In this document: one piece after another, positions 24,077 through 35,504 of the stretch
Layout: every line of letters begins with the position of its first letter
How positions within the stretch are numbered: the first letter of the stretch is position 1
Origin: Crocodylus rhombifer
Taxonomy: Eukaryota > Chordata > Crocodylia > Crocodylidae
DNA: 64,000 nucleotides
Assembly (NCBI GenBank): GCA_038503035.1
Contig: JAVSML010021662.1
Span: 124,001-188,000 of the forward strand
Direction of reading: 5' to 3'
The notes under the pieces: generated by a model
Told to the model about the DNA's origin: nothing
Database searches by the model: none
The model's input: the letters and a program-made list of their open reading frames with translations, nothing else
Translations under genes and position numbers: made by a program

Positions 24077-25283
24077 GTAGATCATTTATAATCAGAGAGT
24101 TTTCTGCTGCCCCAGTTGTCCTGGGACTGTTGCTTAATCATGCACAGTGCGAATCCAATGTCCAGTTTGCAGTGGAGTGCCTCGGTAGAAAACCTTCTAG
24201 AAAACTGATTGACATGACATCTGACAAAAAAGATTTAAAGGCACAGCAATCAGGTGGCCTACAGGAAGTAGATAACTGGTACAGATACAAATGCTTTATT
24301 CAGCTTGGAACACTGCCATCTTCTTCTGGTCTAGATAATAACCTACTCTGATGTCTGAAATGGGAGAAAAATTTCCAGCAGGGCTCCTACTTTATGCCTA
24401 ATTATAATTCGAGAAAGTCAAGCCACTGAATATTTCCAGTGTTCTCATAACCCAACAGGATTGTTCTACCATGAACCATGGCACCGTGCATGAGAGAATT
24501 ATTTGTGGAATGCAAAGCTACAAAACATTACCTTAAGTAGCATCCTTGGAATGGCTTTAGAGTCACATACTAGGTGGGTGCATGTATCAGTATCTCTCCA
24601 TTTTTCTTCTTGTTTGGCTTTATTAATTTATTTATTTTTCAGAAATGCATTCAGACTCTCGGTTGTTTGGTTTTCATAGATCCTGGGCTCATCAAATTGA
24701 TGGATAACTCTAAATAATGAATCCCGTGACTGCGCTATTGAAATTATCTCAACCACCAAAATGTCTGTTTAATCTACATCAGAGTGTCTGTGCTCCTTTT
24801 GTGCCCAGATAAATCAGCTAAGCATAACAAAGTACCTCCAAACGTTCATTTCCAAAGATCTGAAAGGCATTTGGCTTGTCTTACTGTAGCTCTGTGGCTG
24901 GCAGCTGTCTGGCAGCCTTTATGACAAAGACAAAGAAGAAACTTTTTTTTGCTACAAGAAATAAGGATTTAATAAAAATCTCAGTTTCTTTTTGTCAAAT
25001 GCTTGTAAGTCAATATTCGTGCTAAAGTAATTACAGAGCTCTTATAAATAATGCATCTGGCTGATTTCCTTTAATTGTTCTTTCCTTTTCAAGTGGCTGA
25101 TATCTAGCTGAACTAACAGAAAAACCACAAGATAGACAAAATTCTGGCCTTGCCAAAATTCTGGCCCAGAAGCAAAAGGCACAGGCCAACTTGCCTGAAT
25201 ACCTGAATACATTGTGTACAGTAGGATAGGGCCTCTGACACAGCCCCAAACCAGTTGATGAGTGAAGTCTGAAGCTGTGAATT
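24077..25283. other. No recognisable gene
   Basis: AT-rich non-coding DNA. No repeat family recognised and no long open frame. Confidence 0.5.
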
Positions 25284-26808
25284 CACAGAATCATAGAAAG
25301 TTAGGGCGGGAAGGGACCACAACAGGTCATCTAGTCTAACCCCCTGCTCAAAGCATGACCATCCCCAACTAGATCATTGCAGCCAGAGCTTTACCAAGAT
25401 AAGCCTTAAAACCTCCAAGGATAGAGAGTCCACCACCTCTCTAGGTAACTTGTTCCCTCCTAGTGACAAAGTTTTTCCTAATATCCAACCTAAACTTCCC
25501 TTGCTGCAACTTGACACCATTACTCCTTGTTCTGTCATCTGCCACCACTGAGGACAGTCCAGCTCCATCCTCTTTTGAACCCCCACTTCAGGTATTTGAA
25601 AACTGCTATTAAGTCCTCTCCCAGTCTCCTCTTTTCTAGACTAAATAAGCTAAGTTCCCTCCATCTTTCCTCATAAGTCATATCTCCCAGTCTCCTCACC
25701 ATTTTTGTCACCTTCTGCTGGACACTCTCCAATTTGTCCACATCCTTTCTGTAGTGGGGGCCACAAAAGTGGACACAGTACTCCAGATGTGACCTTACCA
25801 GTGTTGAATAGAGGGGAATAATTACTTCCCTTGCCCTGCGGGCAACATTCATACCAGTGCAGTCCAGTATGCCATTAGACTTCTTGGCAACAAGGGCAAA
25901 CTGTTGGCTTATATCCATCTTATTGTCCACTGTAACTCCCAGGTTTTTTTCTGCAGAGCTACTGCCCAGCCACTCAGCCCCCAGCCTGTACTGGGGCAAG
26001 GGATTGTTCAATCCTAAATGCAGGACTTTGCATTTGTCCTTGTTGAAACTCATGAGATTTCTTATAGCCCAATCCTCCAATTTATCTAGGTCACTCTGAA
26101 TCCTAGCCCTGCCCTCCAGTGTTATCTACTACTCCCCCCAGCTTGATGTCATCTGCAAACTTCCTGAGGGTGCGCTCTATGCCTTTTTCCAGGTCGCTGA
26201 TGAAAACATTGAACAAAACTTAGGACTGGCCCCTGGGGCACTCCACTTGATACCAGCTGCCAACTAGACATCGAGCCATTGATTAGTACTCTCTGAGCCT
26301 GATGCTCCAGCCAGTTTTCTGTCCACCTTACAGTCCATTCATCCAGCCCATACTTCCTTAGCTTGCTTGCGAGGATGTTGTGGGAGACTGAATCAAAAAC
26401 CTTGCTAAAATCAAGGTACACCACATCCACCAGTCTCCCCACATCCGTACAGCCAGTCATCTCATCATAGAATGCAATCAGGCTGCTTACGCATGACTTG
26501 CCCCGGTGAGTCCATGCTGGCTGCCCCTAATCACCTTTTTCTCCTTCAAGTGCTTATAAATGGATTCATTGAGGATCTGCTCCATGATTTTTCCAGGGAC
26601 TGAGGTGATCTGTAATTCCCTGGATCCTCCTCTTTCTCTTTCTTAAATATGGGCACTATATTTGCCCTTTTCCAATCATCTGGGACCTCTCCTGATCACC
26701 ATGAGTTTTCAAAGATGATGGCCAGCATCTCTGCAATCTCATCAGCCAACTCTCTCAGCATGCTTGGGTGCATCCCATCTAACTCCATGGGCTTGTGTAT
26801 GTCCACAT
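25284..26808 (-). mobile_element. CR1: CR1 LINE copy 2, decayed, RT and 3' end
   Basis: The 3' end at 25284 has the antisense signature AGAATCATAGAAAG, GGGAAGGGACC and CTAGTCTAACCCCC. Reading leftward from about 26808 the minus strand encodes part of the reverse transcriptase, broken by frameshifts: YLDFSKVFDSVSH and GVPQGPVL in one frame (26460-26149), a KFADD segment in another frame near 26150, then DKCKVLHLGLNN through LVRSHLEYC and SLFSLEKRRLGED (26080-25535). No endonuclease is present. It is a different, older subfamily from the copy at 15199, with several indels, and ends at a G-rich insertion or breakpoint near 26808. Confidence 0.9.
25535..26460 (-). pseudogene. CR1 copy 2 reverse transcriptase fragment
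   Basis: Two open pieces (26460-26149, 104 residues; 26080-25535, 182 residues) together cover RT palm motifs YLDFSKVFD and GVPQGPVL, and the thumb/C-terminal region with NKDKCKVLHLG, SHLEYCVHF and YEERWRELSLFSLEKRR. The catalytic FADD motif lies between them in a shifted frame, so at least two frameshifts are present. No start codon belongs to the original protein; both ATGs are internal. Non-functional. Confidence 0.9.
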
Positions 26809-27030
26809 GGCAAACAGGAGAATGGTGCAGAGGAGGGGTGCAGGAAGCAGCAGCTGGGGACGTTGGCTGGTGCATGGGGTATGGGGGGGCACCTGGACAT
26901 GGGGAGGAGCAGTGGGGGGGCATGCAAAGCAGCTGGGGGAAATCCAGGTACAGAGTGCAGCAGAGTGGGGGGTATGCAGCCCCTACTAGAGTGCTTGAGG
27001 GACAATACCCCACAGCCACTTAGACATTGG
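26809..27030 (+). repeat. G-rich low-complexity block
   Basis: The CR1 homology stops and is replaced by a GGGG-rich, A/G-biased block with several runs of four to seven G residues (26878-26935). It could form a G-quadruplex on the plus strand. It ends near GGGCAGCCCTGA. Origin unknown; possibly a fragment of another insertion. Confidence 0.4.
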
Positions 27031-28418
27031 GCAGCCCTGATGTAGGCAAGCCCTTAGAGCCTGAAAAACTCACTTCTGCCTGGAAGACATGCCCCTTCTC
27101 TCTATTGCACATACTCAAGTTGCCTAAACTTGACCCTACATATAAGGAGGGTGGAGGTTTATAAGAAAAAACACATAAAAGAAATGACCTTTTAGTAACC
27201 CTCCCAGGCATCTGAATGAAAAGACTAACAACTTCAAATGGTTTCCACCAGAGTTAAATTGTCTGGATCTCAATTTTTGGATTCTATTGCAAACACAACA
27301 AAAGAAAAAGAAAGGAAAGCAATATCAAAACAAAGCTTTGCGGCTTTTTATTTCTTGGGACAATGGAATCAAATGCATTTGTCATTCATTGTCATTCACG
27401 AAACAAGCCTCTTGGTACAGGATATAAAGAAACCACAAAAACTGACATGCAAAAATGCAGAGGTTCATTAATCACAAGTGCAATGAATAATAATTAAAAA
27501 GAGGAAGCAAGGAAGACATTGGAACATTTAACTGTACATGGTCAAACTGCAGCTGTAAGCACTACAGTCTTGAGAACAATGCCGCCTCCATGCAGAACAA
27601 TCTTCCCTGGAATGTGTCCTGTTGGGTTTTCGATTTGTTTCAATAGACTGTTTGTTTGTTTGCCACGCTGAGCAGTCCAGCTGGCTGTGTTACTCGGTAG
27701 GATGCTAATAAAATTTAATAGCAAACCTTTAAAATGTTTATATAATCATACTAAATAAATGTTTGGTTAAAGAAAAATATTCCCCCCACTGCCGTATGGT
27801 TTCCGTTTGAAGTGCTTTTGGACCGGACTCAAGGCATTTGGTTGTTTGCCAAGAAGAGGCATAAATGAGGGGGGTATGGAGTATTTATTCTCATAGAATA
27901 TATGTCAGAGGCAGGATATGACATTCCAGAATATTTTGCATTTTAAATTTAAATCAGACATTTAAAAAATAAAACTCTATTCTTTTTAATTAGGAAGAAA
28001 TGTACTGGATCTTCCTGTCAGAGACAGTTGATATAGAAAGAGCTGTTAGCGGAAGCCGTTCATCTGCCTGCCAGAGCATAAATTCTCCGTGCTACACCCT
28101 TCCGAGTTTATCCTCTGAGATATTCCTGAAAAAAAAACCAAGTGAAGAGACTTTCATCACATGTAAAAAGTTGCGGAGCATCTTGAGCCACCTCGCATCA
28201 GCAACAGGTCTCTGACCTCTGCAACCTAAATCCTTCTCCATTTCATGTCATTTTTTGTGGCCTTACCCATCCAGTCACTTGAATGTGTGCATAAATCCAA
28301 TTCTGTTTAAATTCCTTCCTTTTCATCAAAGGACTTAAGCAGACGGGCTTGTGGACATGCTTAAAGTTAATTTCTGTTCTCATGTAATTTGCTGAGTCAG
28401 GGTCTTCATCACTAACAG
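27031..28418. other. No recognisable gene
   Basis: Non-coding AT-rich DNA. A 71-codon frame at 28000-28215 has no recognised domain. Confidence 0.45.
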
Positions 28419-28500
28419 CATGAGAACAGCCATACTGGGTCAGACAACAGGTCCATCTTGCTCATATCCTATCTCTCACAGTGGTACAGAGCATATACTA
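28419..28500 (-). repeat. Dispersed repeat, CR1-clade-tail type (ACTGGGTCAGAC family)
   Basis: GAGAACAGCCATACTGGGTC followed by AGGTCCATCTTG and CACAGTGGTACAG. It belongs to the same family as the fragments at 37717-37781, 59165-59245 and 60510-60600. Orientation is set by the TTCTTATG octamer tail seen on the plus-strand copies. Confidence 0.55.
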
Positions 28501-28639
28501 AGGGTTGGAGCATTTAAGCAAGCATATCCAGAATGATCCATCTACTATCCCTACTGCTTCTGTTACACCAAGACTTTACTAATTAACCAAAATCTACAAT
28601 TGAAAGCATGGGCACAAGTAGGTCCAGGTCCCTCAGAGC

Positions 28640-29580
28640 ATTCACTGATCTAATTCACAGTGCTGCTCTGGGGTGATTGGTGAGGATTTACATAACTCAG
28701 TAGCAGAGACCTGGATATAACTGGAACAAATCTAACGGTCTCTTGATAACAACTACACAACTATAAAACCACTATAACAAACTATTTCCTATATCCTAAC
28801 AAACTACTAACAACTGAGGCACTGTATGCAATATAGATACAAACAGACAACGGGAGAGTTTGGATTACACACACAGGTTTAACACTGTCACATCTAGAGG
28901 ATTTTGGGACTACAGTAATGACAAGCAGAATCAACAGGACTACAAGGACAAGTACAACAGATATGAAAGTGGCAAGACTCAGTAATACAGATACACACGG
29001 GTGCACTCAAAATTCCCACGCCCTGGGGTCTGGGTATACATACCCTAAGGCCTGGCAGCTGCTCAAATTAAGTGGGTGATGCCTAAGAGCCAACTGGTTT
29101 CAGTGCCTTGCTGGGAGAACAGAAAAGATCTTCAGATGGCCACTCTGCTGGTTGCCTCACTGCATACCTCCCTAGCTGTATCCATGCTATTAAAGGCCAA
29201 CAGCCTGGCTGGCCAGGTCAGCTATGGCTCTTCACAACTCCGATCTCTCTCTCTCTCTCTCACTATCAACTCACAAACTCACTTACAATCCACCAAACCA
29301 AACCCACCACACACAAACCCACACTTGACAACCCTCACACAATCCCTTACACACTCGCTATTTAAAGCCTCCTCTCAAACTGTTCCAGACCATGATGTCA
29401 TGCATACATATGTGCACAGTCACGTTCCCGCACCCTCCACCTTGTCACACACGCACACTCACATCACAGGTCAATAGTCTGGGGGATCCAGGACCTTCTA
29501 GGCTGGCTGGGCCAGCGTCAGTGACCTAAATACAGCAACCAGGGGGTCTATACAGGGGTCATTGTACTCTCACATTACAT
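28640..29580 (-). repeat. LTR-like or low-complexity region, uncertain
   Basis: About 0.9 kb with strong strand bias: AC/CT-rich on the plus strand, including (CT)n at 29246-29262 and a long CA-rich stretch to 29470. On the minus strand there is a TTTAAATAG TATA-like box (about 29360) and a TGACATCA CRE-like site (about 29395). It could be a retroviral LTR, but I could not find matching TG/CA ends or a target duplication. A 74-codon hydrophobic frame (28782-29006) is probably a composition artefact. Confidence 0.25.
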
Positions 29581-30311
29581 CACACTTGTTCTCAAACATA
29601 TGGGTACGTTAACTTTTCATGAGCAAACAGCGTAACTGGACACTCTGTACTCAGGAGACAAGGCAGGGAATACTAAAGTGTTGCTAGACTTCCTGCATCC
29701 TAAAGCCATCCCATTTTTGACCTGGCAGACCTAACTATTATGTTTAATACCCACCGATGGACCTTTCTTCCATGCATTTGTCCAATCCACTTTTGGACCC
29801 TTGCTACCCCCTTATTAAAACTCTTCTTGATGAGCATACTCTTCATATGCCTACAGCCTTAAATGCTGATATTGCCATCCTTCACCCAAAGGCCATTTTT
29901 ATTCTAGCAATACTTGTATGGCAACTTCACTACACAAACTTCTCTTCACCCTCGGAGTTCTTGAAACAAAAATTCTTCCCCATGTTGTTGGTTTTTTTGT
30001 GTTTTGTTGCAAATACATTTATATTAGTATTATCATATTTATATCCTTCACAATATAGGTGCCCATAGTAATTTTTATATTAAAAAACAAATCAAGCCCC
30101 AAAGAAGTTACAAGTCTGGGGGGTTTTTTTACTTTTTAAAGAAAAAACTCACTATATCCACAAAAGTAAGAGAAAGTAATTTTGTTTTCTAGGTTGCAAA
30201 ATTAAGCAGTCAAAAGTTGTCAAATGCCAGATTTACAGTTGTCTGTAGGCACATAACTCTGACTGATTTTTCCATGGGAATAAAGTGCCTAATTGCCTTA
30301 TATGTGTTTGC
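29581..30311. other. No recognisable gene
   Basis: Non-coding. The 103-codon frame at 29757-30068 has no recognised domain and is AT-driven. Confidence 0.4.
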
Positions 30312-30715
30312 AAATTCCATTGGGACCTGGACCTCTTCAGCCTCTGCTAGAGAAGGCTGAGAGATGATTTTGTGGCCACCTACAAATTCATTAGGGGGAC
30401 ACAGCAAAGGATTGGAGATGCTCTGTTCACCAGAGCGCAGTTGAGGCTAACAAGGAACAATGGTCACAAACTGACAGAGAGCAGATTTAAGCTAGATATC
30501 AGGAAAAACTTCACAGTTAGTGTGGCCAAAATTTGGAATGGGCTCCCAAGGGAGGTGGTGCTCTCCCCTACCTTGGGGGTCTTTTGAGAGAAGGCTGCAT
30601 AGGCATCTGGCTGTGGTCATCTGACCCCAGCGCTCTTTCCTGCCCAGGCAGGTGGTCAGACTTGATGATCTGTTGAGGTCCCTTCCAACCCTAGCATTTA
30701 TGAACTGATGGTCTA
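30312..30715 (+). mobile_element. CR1: CR1 LINE copy, C-terminal ORF2 and 3' UTR, plus strand
   Basis: The plus strand reads as the end of CR1 ORF2 (about RLTRNNGHKLTESRFKL, then LDIRKNF and IWNGLPREVVLSPTLGVF at 30447-30587) followed by the 3' UTR: CATCTGACCCCAGCGCTC, GACTTGATGATCT and AGGTCCCTTCCAACCC. It ends near 30712. Only the last 400 bases of the element are present, a severe 5' truncation. The protein matches the C-terminus of the copy at 15292 in motif order, giving an internal cross-check. Confidence 0.9.
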
Positions 30716-30966
30716 ATGGGCTATTTACATCTCTAGGTACTTAAAATGCCCTGAGAAAGATTTCTACGCATCCCTATTTGCCATCTGACACCTCCAGGGC
30801 AGGAATCCTACCTGATCTGCATGACAAAAAGCAACTCGAGAACAATTCTCTAAGACACTCTCCTGGACCCAGAGGGACAGATTTCCATCTCTAGCTTCCT
30901 GTGTGCAAGAATGAAGTTTATTTCCTACCTATGGGGACTTTCTATCATCTTTAATTTTCCCTGAGC

Positions 30967-31060
30967 CTGATGAAGGGCCTTTGAGCCTGAAAGCTTGCAG
31001 AAAAAGATAATTTTTCTGCAATTTCCTAGTTAGTCTACAAAAGGTATAATTTCTGAACCA
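30967..31060 (+). repeat. Penelope-like repeat fragment with hammerhead-like core
   Basis: CTGATGA (30967-30973), a weakly pairing 15-base segment, GAAA (30989-30992) and then a perfect 11-bp hairpin (TTGCAGAAAAA, loop GATAA, TTTTTCTGCAA; 30995-31021) follow the order of a hammerhead ribozyme: core, stem II, GAAA, stem III. The segment continues with TTTCCTAGTTAGTCTACAAAAGG, the tail type seen in Penelope-like retroelements, which are known to carry such ribozymes. Stem II is degraded and stem I is not evident, so the copy is probably inactive. Confidence 0.45.
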
Positions 31061-32059
31061 AAAGTTCTAGATTTTTGCATTTCTAAAATGCCCTGATACA
31101 TTTGGGCCCAAGTGACAGTCAGTTGTGCAAACAGGCTGCTAACTCACATGGGTTTGGAAATTGTTGTCCTACAAAATAAAACCCATCCAGAAAACATGCA
31201 ACGGCTGTAAAGAAAACAGCATTATCAAATCAAACATGCTGGCAAAATGCATATTGCAGCTCCCTCTAGCGGCTGGTCAACTAAATGGTAAATCTGCTGT
31301 CACTACCAGCTAGTGGATTTATGCCTCTTAGATGTTTGTCAGATGTATTCTGGCACCAAAGAGTTCAGGTTCCAAGCTGCTAACTAGCCTGTCTAGTCAC
31401 AAAGACAGGAGGTGAATATAACTTGAACACAGGGTAAAGGGATTACTTTTAAGCCTATTCCCATCATATGGTAATTTTCATTTCTTGAGCTGTCACTTTT
31501 TAACTATGCCTCGGTTCTCTGGAGTCTCATGTGCTATCTCTGTGCTTTGCACATGGAAGATATGATCACCCCCAGCACACAAACATCCAGTCTAAAATTT
31601 GTTTTCTTAAGAAAAATAAGGAGAGAAAACAAAAGTAAAATCTCTGGCAAGGAGCAACATATTTATATTCTTCTTTTAAAGTCTTTGAAGAATTTCTGAA
31701 ACTCTGCCCACATAGAGAATACTTGAAAATGAAAAAAAAATAGGCAGAAAACAAAGACATCACACAGGGCTTCATAGACTATGCTTTCTAGTTGTACATT
31801 TTTAATTGGTGGTTTATACTCATCTGTTGGATATTTGTCTAAATCACTCAGCGTCTGGCCATTTGTTATCTAACTTACAGATAAATCATCTAATCTTCTG
31901 TAAAATGAGGGAGACATGGCTTTGAATGATTTCTCTTTTCCTCTCTCCTCTCTGCAACATGCCATATGCCTCTGAGCAAAACAAGACTACCACAGCCAAA
32001 AGAGATATGACTTAACTACCCCCAGTTTTCATTAGTTATTCCATGCGTCCCTTCAGCTC
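31061..32059. other. No recognisable gene
   Basis: AT-rich non-coding DNA; nothing recognised. Confidence 0.5.
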
Positions 32060-32226
32060 ACCGTCCTTCCTTCAGAAGAGACATAAAACCAAGGTCTTGG
32101 CTACTTGTGTTAATTAAAACTTCTCTAAACCTTTTTTTTGCAGGATTGGGGATGTTAGCCATGGTATCCTGGCCAAATTCCAAGGTGCAAATTACGTTCT
32201 CCTTACCTAGAATTCCCCGGGTATTT
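32060..32226 (+). repeat. Ancient vertebrate SINE/LINE-tail-like repeat
   Basis: Contains CAGAAGAGACATAAAACCAA, GGTCTTGGCTACTTGTG, a T run, then GATGTTAGCCATGGTATCCT and GGCCAAATTCCAA, the ordered motifs of a very old interspersed repeat found from fish to amniotes. Family name not assigned. Confidence 0.45.
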
Positions 32227-33268
32227 TCAGGGAATTGAAGGATTATTTTTTTTCTGTGCTTCTAGCTGTGCATAGTGTTCCTGTGTGTTTAGCATGAGTG
32301 GTGGTGATGATTAACATGTGTCCTGATAGTGGCTACACTAGGGTAAGGGCTGCACTTAATCCATGCGTATTATTGCAGGGCACATATTTATTACATTCTG
32401 TAGAGTCCTATGAAAACTGCAGGGCAGTGGCTAGACTTTCAGCTTGTATATCTGTCTAAGTAATGCAGTATAAAGGTGACCCTTACACTCCCTTATATTA
32501 ATAACCCAGTTTGTGGGCAGTACCAAAGGGTTGGGAACAGTTTCTAAGGACCTGCTCCCTCCCAACCTGGTACAAGTGAGCTGGATGCAAATAGAGCTTC
32601 GGATCTGACCCTTTCCACATGAAAATGCACCAAAAAGCACAGCTGCACAAACACACTAATTATAGACCAAAAAGAGAGATAAAACTACCCTCCATCTTAC
32701 ATGTTAAGTATCAGGTTGATGACTCTTAGCCTGCATTCCCTCTTATTATCTCAACAAAGCAGGCTTCTTGTTGACTACATGTCAAAGCAAGACGTGGAGC
32801 TGGCTGCAGGTATGGCTTAAGCTCAGCCACGGCAAGTATGAGCAATACACATTGGGAGCAGGAAGAATCTTTTGAGGCATTATCACCTCAGTCTTGTTCA
32901 AATGTCAAGATGCAGGTAATTTTGGGATCCCACTTGATTGATCCCATATTCCTAGATAATGCTAGTTGCTTGGGTTATCTTGAAATATCTCCTTTCCTTT
33001 AATTATAACCAGGAAAATACACCTCCTTTTAGACCAGGTCTAACCAATCAGTCTTGTATTTGTCACCTTCCACTGACTCGAATGAGATTATCACTGAAGA
33101 CTATCCAGAAGGAACTGCTAATGCAAACACAAAAGTTCTTCTCAAAGGCCAGGTACAAACATTGCACTGTTATTGGTATAAGTGGTCATAAACCAGTCTA
33201 TACCCAGAACACAACAGAAGTTCAGCACACACAGACTGGTTTCAAAATGGTGGAACCTGGTTTAAGAT
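32227..33268. other. No recognisable gene
   Basis: Non-coding; nothing recognised. Confidence 0.45.
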
Positions 33269-33365
33269 TTGGCAGGTGTTAAATCATTATGAACAGAAAT
33301 TTGAAATTCTGTATTAAGCAGCTGCTGATATGGCAGGTTCTCTTCCACTACCAAAGGGCTACTGT

Positions 33366-34321
33366 TAGGGCTATGCAAAGCTTCAGGTGCTGATTTGATT
33401 CAGACGAGATTCGGCCCAATTCAGCAGCTGAACCTCTGAATCTGAATTGAATCAGGAGACTGATTAAAAGGCCCTAATCGATCTGAAGCCTCTGAATCGA
33501 TTCCGAAAAGAGTTGCAGATTCAGGCAGTCCCTGCTGGCTGCTGCAGAGAACTGGATGCGCACCCTGTGCTGGTAAGTAGGGGGCGGGGGAGGGAGGGGT
33601 CTGGTGGACTACGGGGGAACCCCTGTCAGGCCCCACTCTCTGCCTTCTCCCCTAGCCCCCCTGAGCACCTCCCAAGCCCTGCCCACTCTCCCAGCCCCCC
33701 TCCCCATGGCTGCGCTGCCCAGCCCCAGCTCTTTAAAAAATGCCCTCACTCACCGGCTGCTGCTAGTCAGGGGGCAATCCCTGCTGCCCCCCACTACCCC
33801 ACACTGCATGGGGGACTCTGCTAAGAGCCCTGCAACCCCTGCCCACTCTCCCAGCCCCTCCACCCCCATGACTGTGCAGTGAGGGGGAAGCAGGGTTTGC
33901 TGCTCCAGTCTAGAGCAGCTGGTGAATGCAGGGCTTTTTTTTTTTAAACCGATGACGCTGGGGCAGACAGGGCAGCCATGGAGGGGGCTGGGAAAGTGGG
34001 TGGGGATGGGGGCTCATGACAGCACAGGGCAGTGGGGGGCAGCGGGGATTGCCCCCCACCTGGCAGCAGCTGGTGAGTGCTGGGCTTCTTGTTTCAAAGA
34101 GCTGGGATGCTGGGGCTGGGCAGCCATTGACAGAGCTAGGAGAGCAGGCAGGGGATGGGGCTGTTTCAGAGATTCAGCCAATTTGGTGGCAGTCAAATCT
34201 CCCAATCAGATTCAGCCATATCGGTTTGGGACAGGGATTTGAATCAAGAAATCGAATCACTGTGCCCTGGATCAGCCAAATCCAAATCCAAAGTGAAGAC
34301 TGGCTGCTCCGCACAGGCCTA
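33366..34321. mobile_element. Non-autonomous hAT-like element with GAATC subterminal motifs
   Basis: The ends TAGGGCTATGCAAAGC and GCTCCGCACAGGCCTA are inverted copies with a few mismatches, matching the terminus of the 15148-22149 hAT. The subterminal 130 bases on each side are rich in GAATC/GATTC strings. The centre (33580-34150) is GC-rich and partly self-complementary: GGGGGCAATCCCTGCTGCC near 33770 pairs with GGCAGCGGGGATTGCCCCC near 34037. No transposase and no clear 8-bp duplication. Open frames over the centre are composition artefacts. Confidence 0.65.
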
Positions 34322-34430
34322 ACGACTATGTCTTCTGTTTGCTACCAATCTACCACTTACAGAAAACCATGCAATTTACATCAGTTCCACTTCAGGCTTT
34401 TTAAATGTCTATACCTACCCCTAAGAATGG
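34322..34430 (+). repeat. Dispersed repeat, copy 1
   Basis: CTGTTTGCTACCAA, CTTACAGA, TTCCACTTCAGGCTTT and AATGTCTATACCTACC occur in the same order and spacing as at 45208-45305. Unnamed repeat family, same orientation in both places. Confidence 0.6.
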
Positions 34431-34596
34431 GCATCCAATGAAAAGACATCGCACCCTTGCTTTTCAGTTTCTATTGCCTAGCAGTTGATTTTTGGCAAAT
34501 CAAGTCAAAGACTCCTCTGTCAGAGAACCTGCCATTTCAGCAGCTGCTTAATACAGAAGTTCAAATTTCTATTCATAAGGGCTTAAAGCTTGCCAA

Positions 34597-35504
34597 GGTG
34601 CTCTACTGTGTAATTTGCTTCTAAAAAACCAAAACAAAACATGTTAATGATCAAGTGTCAAAATAATTCATTGTCTATTCACAAACAAAAATATCTGTTG
34701 GAACTTTTCACGATTGTTGGAAGCTTTAGCATCCTGACTTTTCGTCCTAAAAAAGCCCAAATGTGGAAAATCAGAATATTCTGAAGGGAAACTTCCCTTT
34801 TTGATCAGCTCTAGAGTTTTGCCTCTAGTTGGCCAACCTCCTTACCTTCACCCCCATGTACAGAGCCAGAGTAAATCATTAGCAGCAGGGAAGGGAAGAA
34901 GGAATAGGGGAATACGTGATACTTTAGAATTAGAGAAATGCTTTTCTTAAATAAATTAGGTAAAGAATAAAAACAGGTAAGAATGATGGGCTCAAACACA
35001 TAGATGTTCACTACAGAATAACTTTGGATGAGGTTATGCCTAAAAATCATTTGCATACGCACACTTAGTTTCCTTCTATGGCCAGTCATAATAATTCTTA
35101 TCTCTCAGGGGTCTGGTGCTTTCTTGTCTTCTGTAAAATTAGACTGAGATTGTTCCAGGTCTGAGAGAACTTAGTCTCCACACTAATTATTTTAAAATAT
35201 TAATATTAAACAGTATTATTTTGTACTCAGGACCAAATATATTGGGAAATTTAGATTTTTCACAATTCTGAAGTTGGTCTCCTGCAAGCTGATCAGCATG
35301 AAGCAGTGTTGGGCAGGCCATATTTACCATTTGTTGGACTTGTACTTGTTTTGCATACTGACTACTTTCACAAGCATGCCCATGCAGATGCACACAAGTC
35401 CTTACACTTATTCAAAAAAATGCTTCAGGGCTTAGTTAGTGAACTTGACTCTGAAGCCCAAATGACATTTAATATTAGTGGATTGAAGTGGGTTAACAGA
35501 ATAA
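34597..35504. other. No recognisable gene
   Basis: Non-coding AT-rich DNA; nothing recognised. Confidence 0.45.

Larger units (their letters stand above)
33269..34596. repeat. Long inverted repeat (75-bp arms) enclosing a hAT element
   Basis: The left arm 33269-33343 and the right arm 34522-34596 are reverse complements over 75 bases with roughly 15% mismatch. Both contain CTGTATTAAGCAGCTGCTG and GGCAGGTTCTCT on their respective strands. Between them lie a hAT element (33366-34321) and about 200 bases of other sequence. Most simply, this is an older foldback element or duplicated inverted segment into which the hAT inserted close to the left arm. Confidence 0.7.

Noticed and set aside
28782..29006. 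74-codon hydrophobic, membrane-like peptide
   Set aside because: The hydrophobicity follows from CA/GT-rich low-complexity DNA; no conservation argument available.
29246..29470. Coding region with ST/P/H-rich repeats (29076-29477)
   Set aside because: The translation simply reflects CT and CA dinucleotide repeats.
33421..34441. Several 60-141 codon frames in the 33-34 kb hAT element
   Set aside because: The GC-rich self-complementary centre of a MITE keeps many frames open; none encodes a transposase motif.
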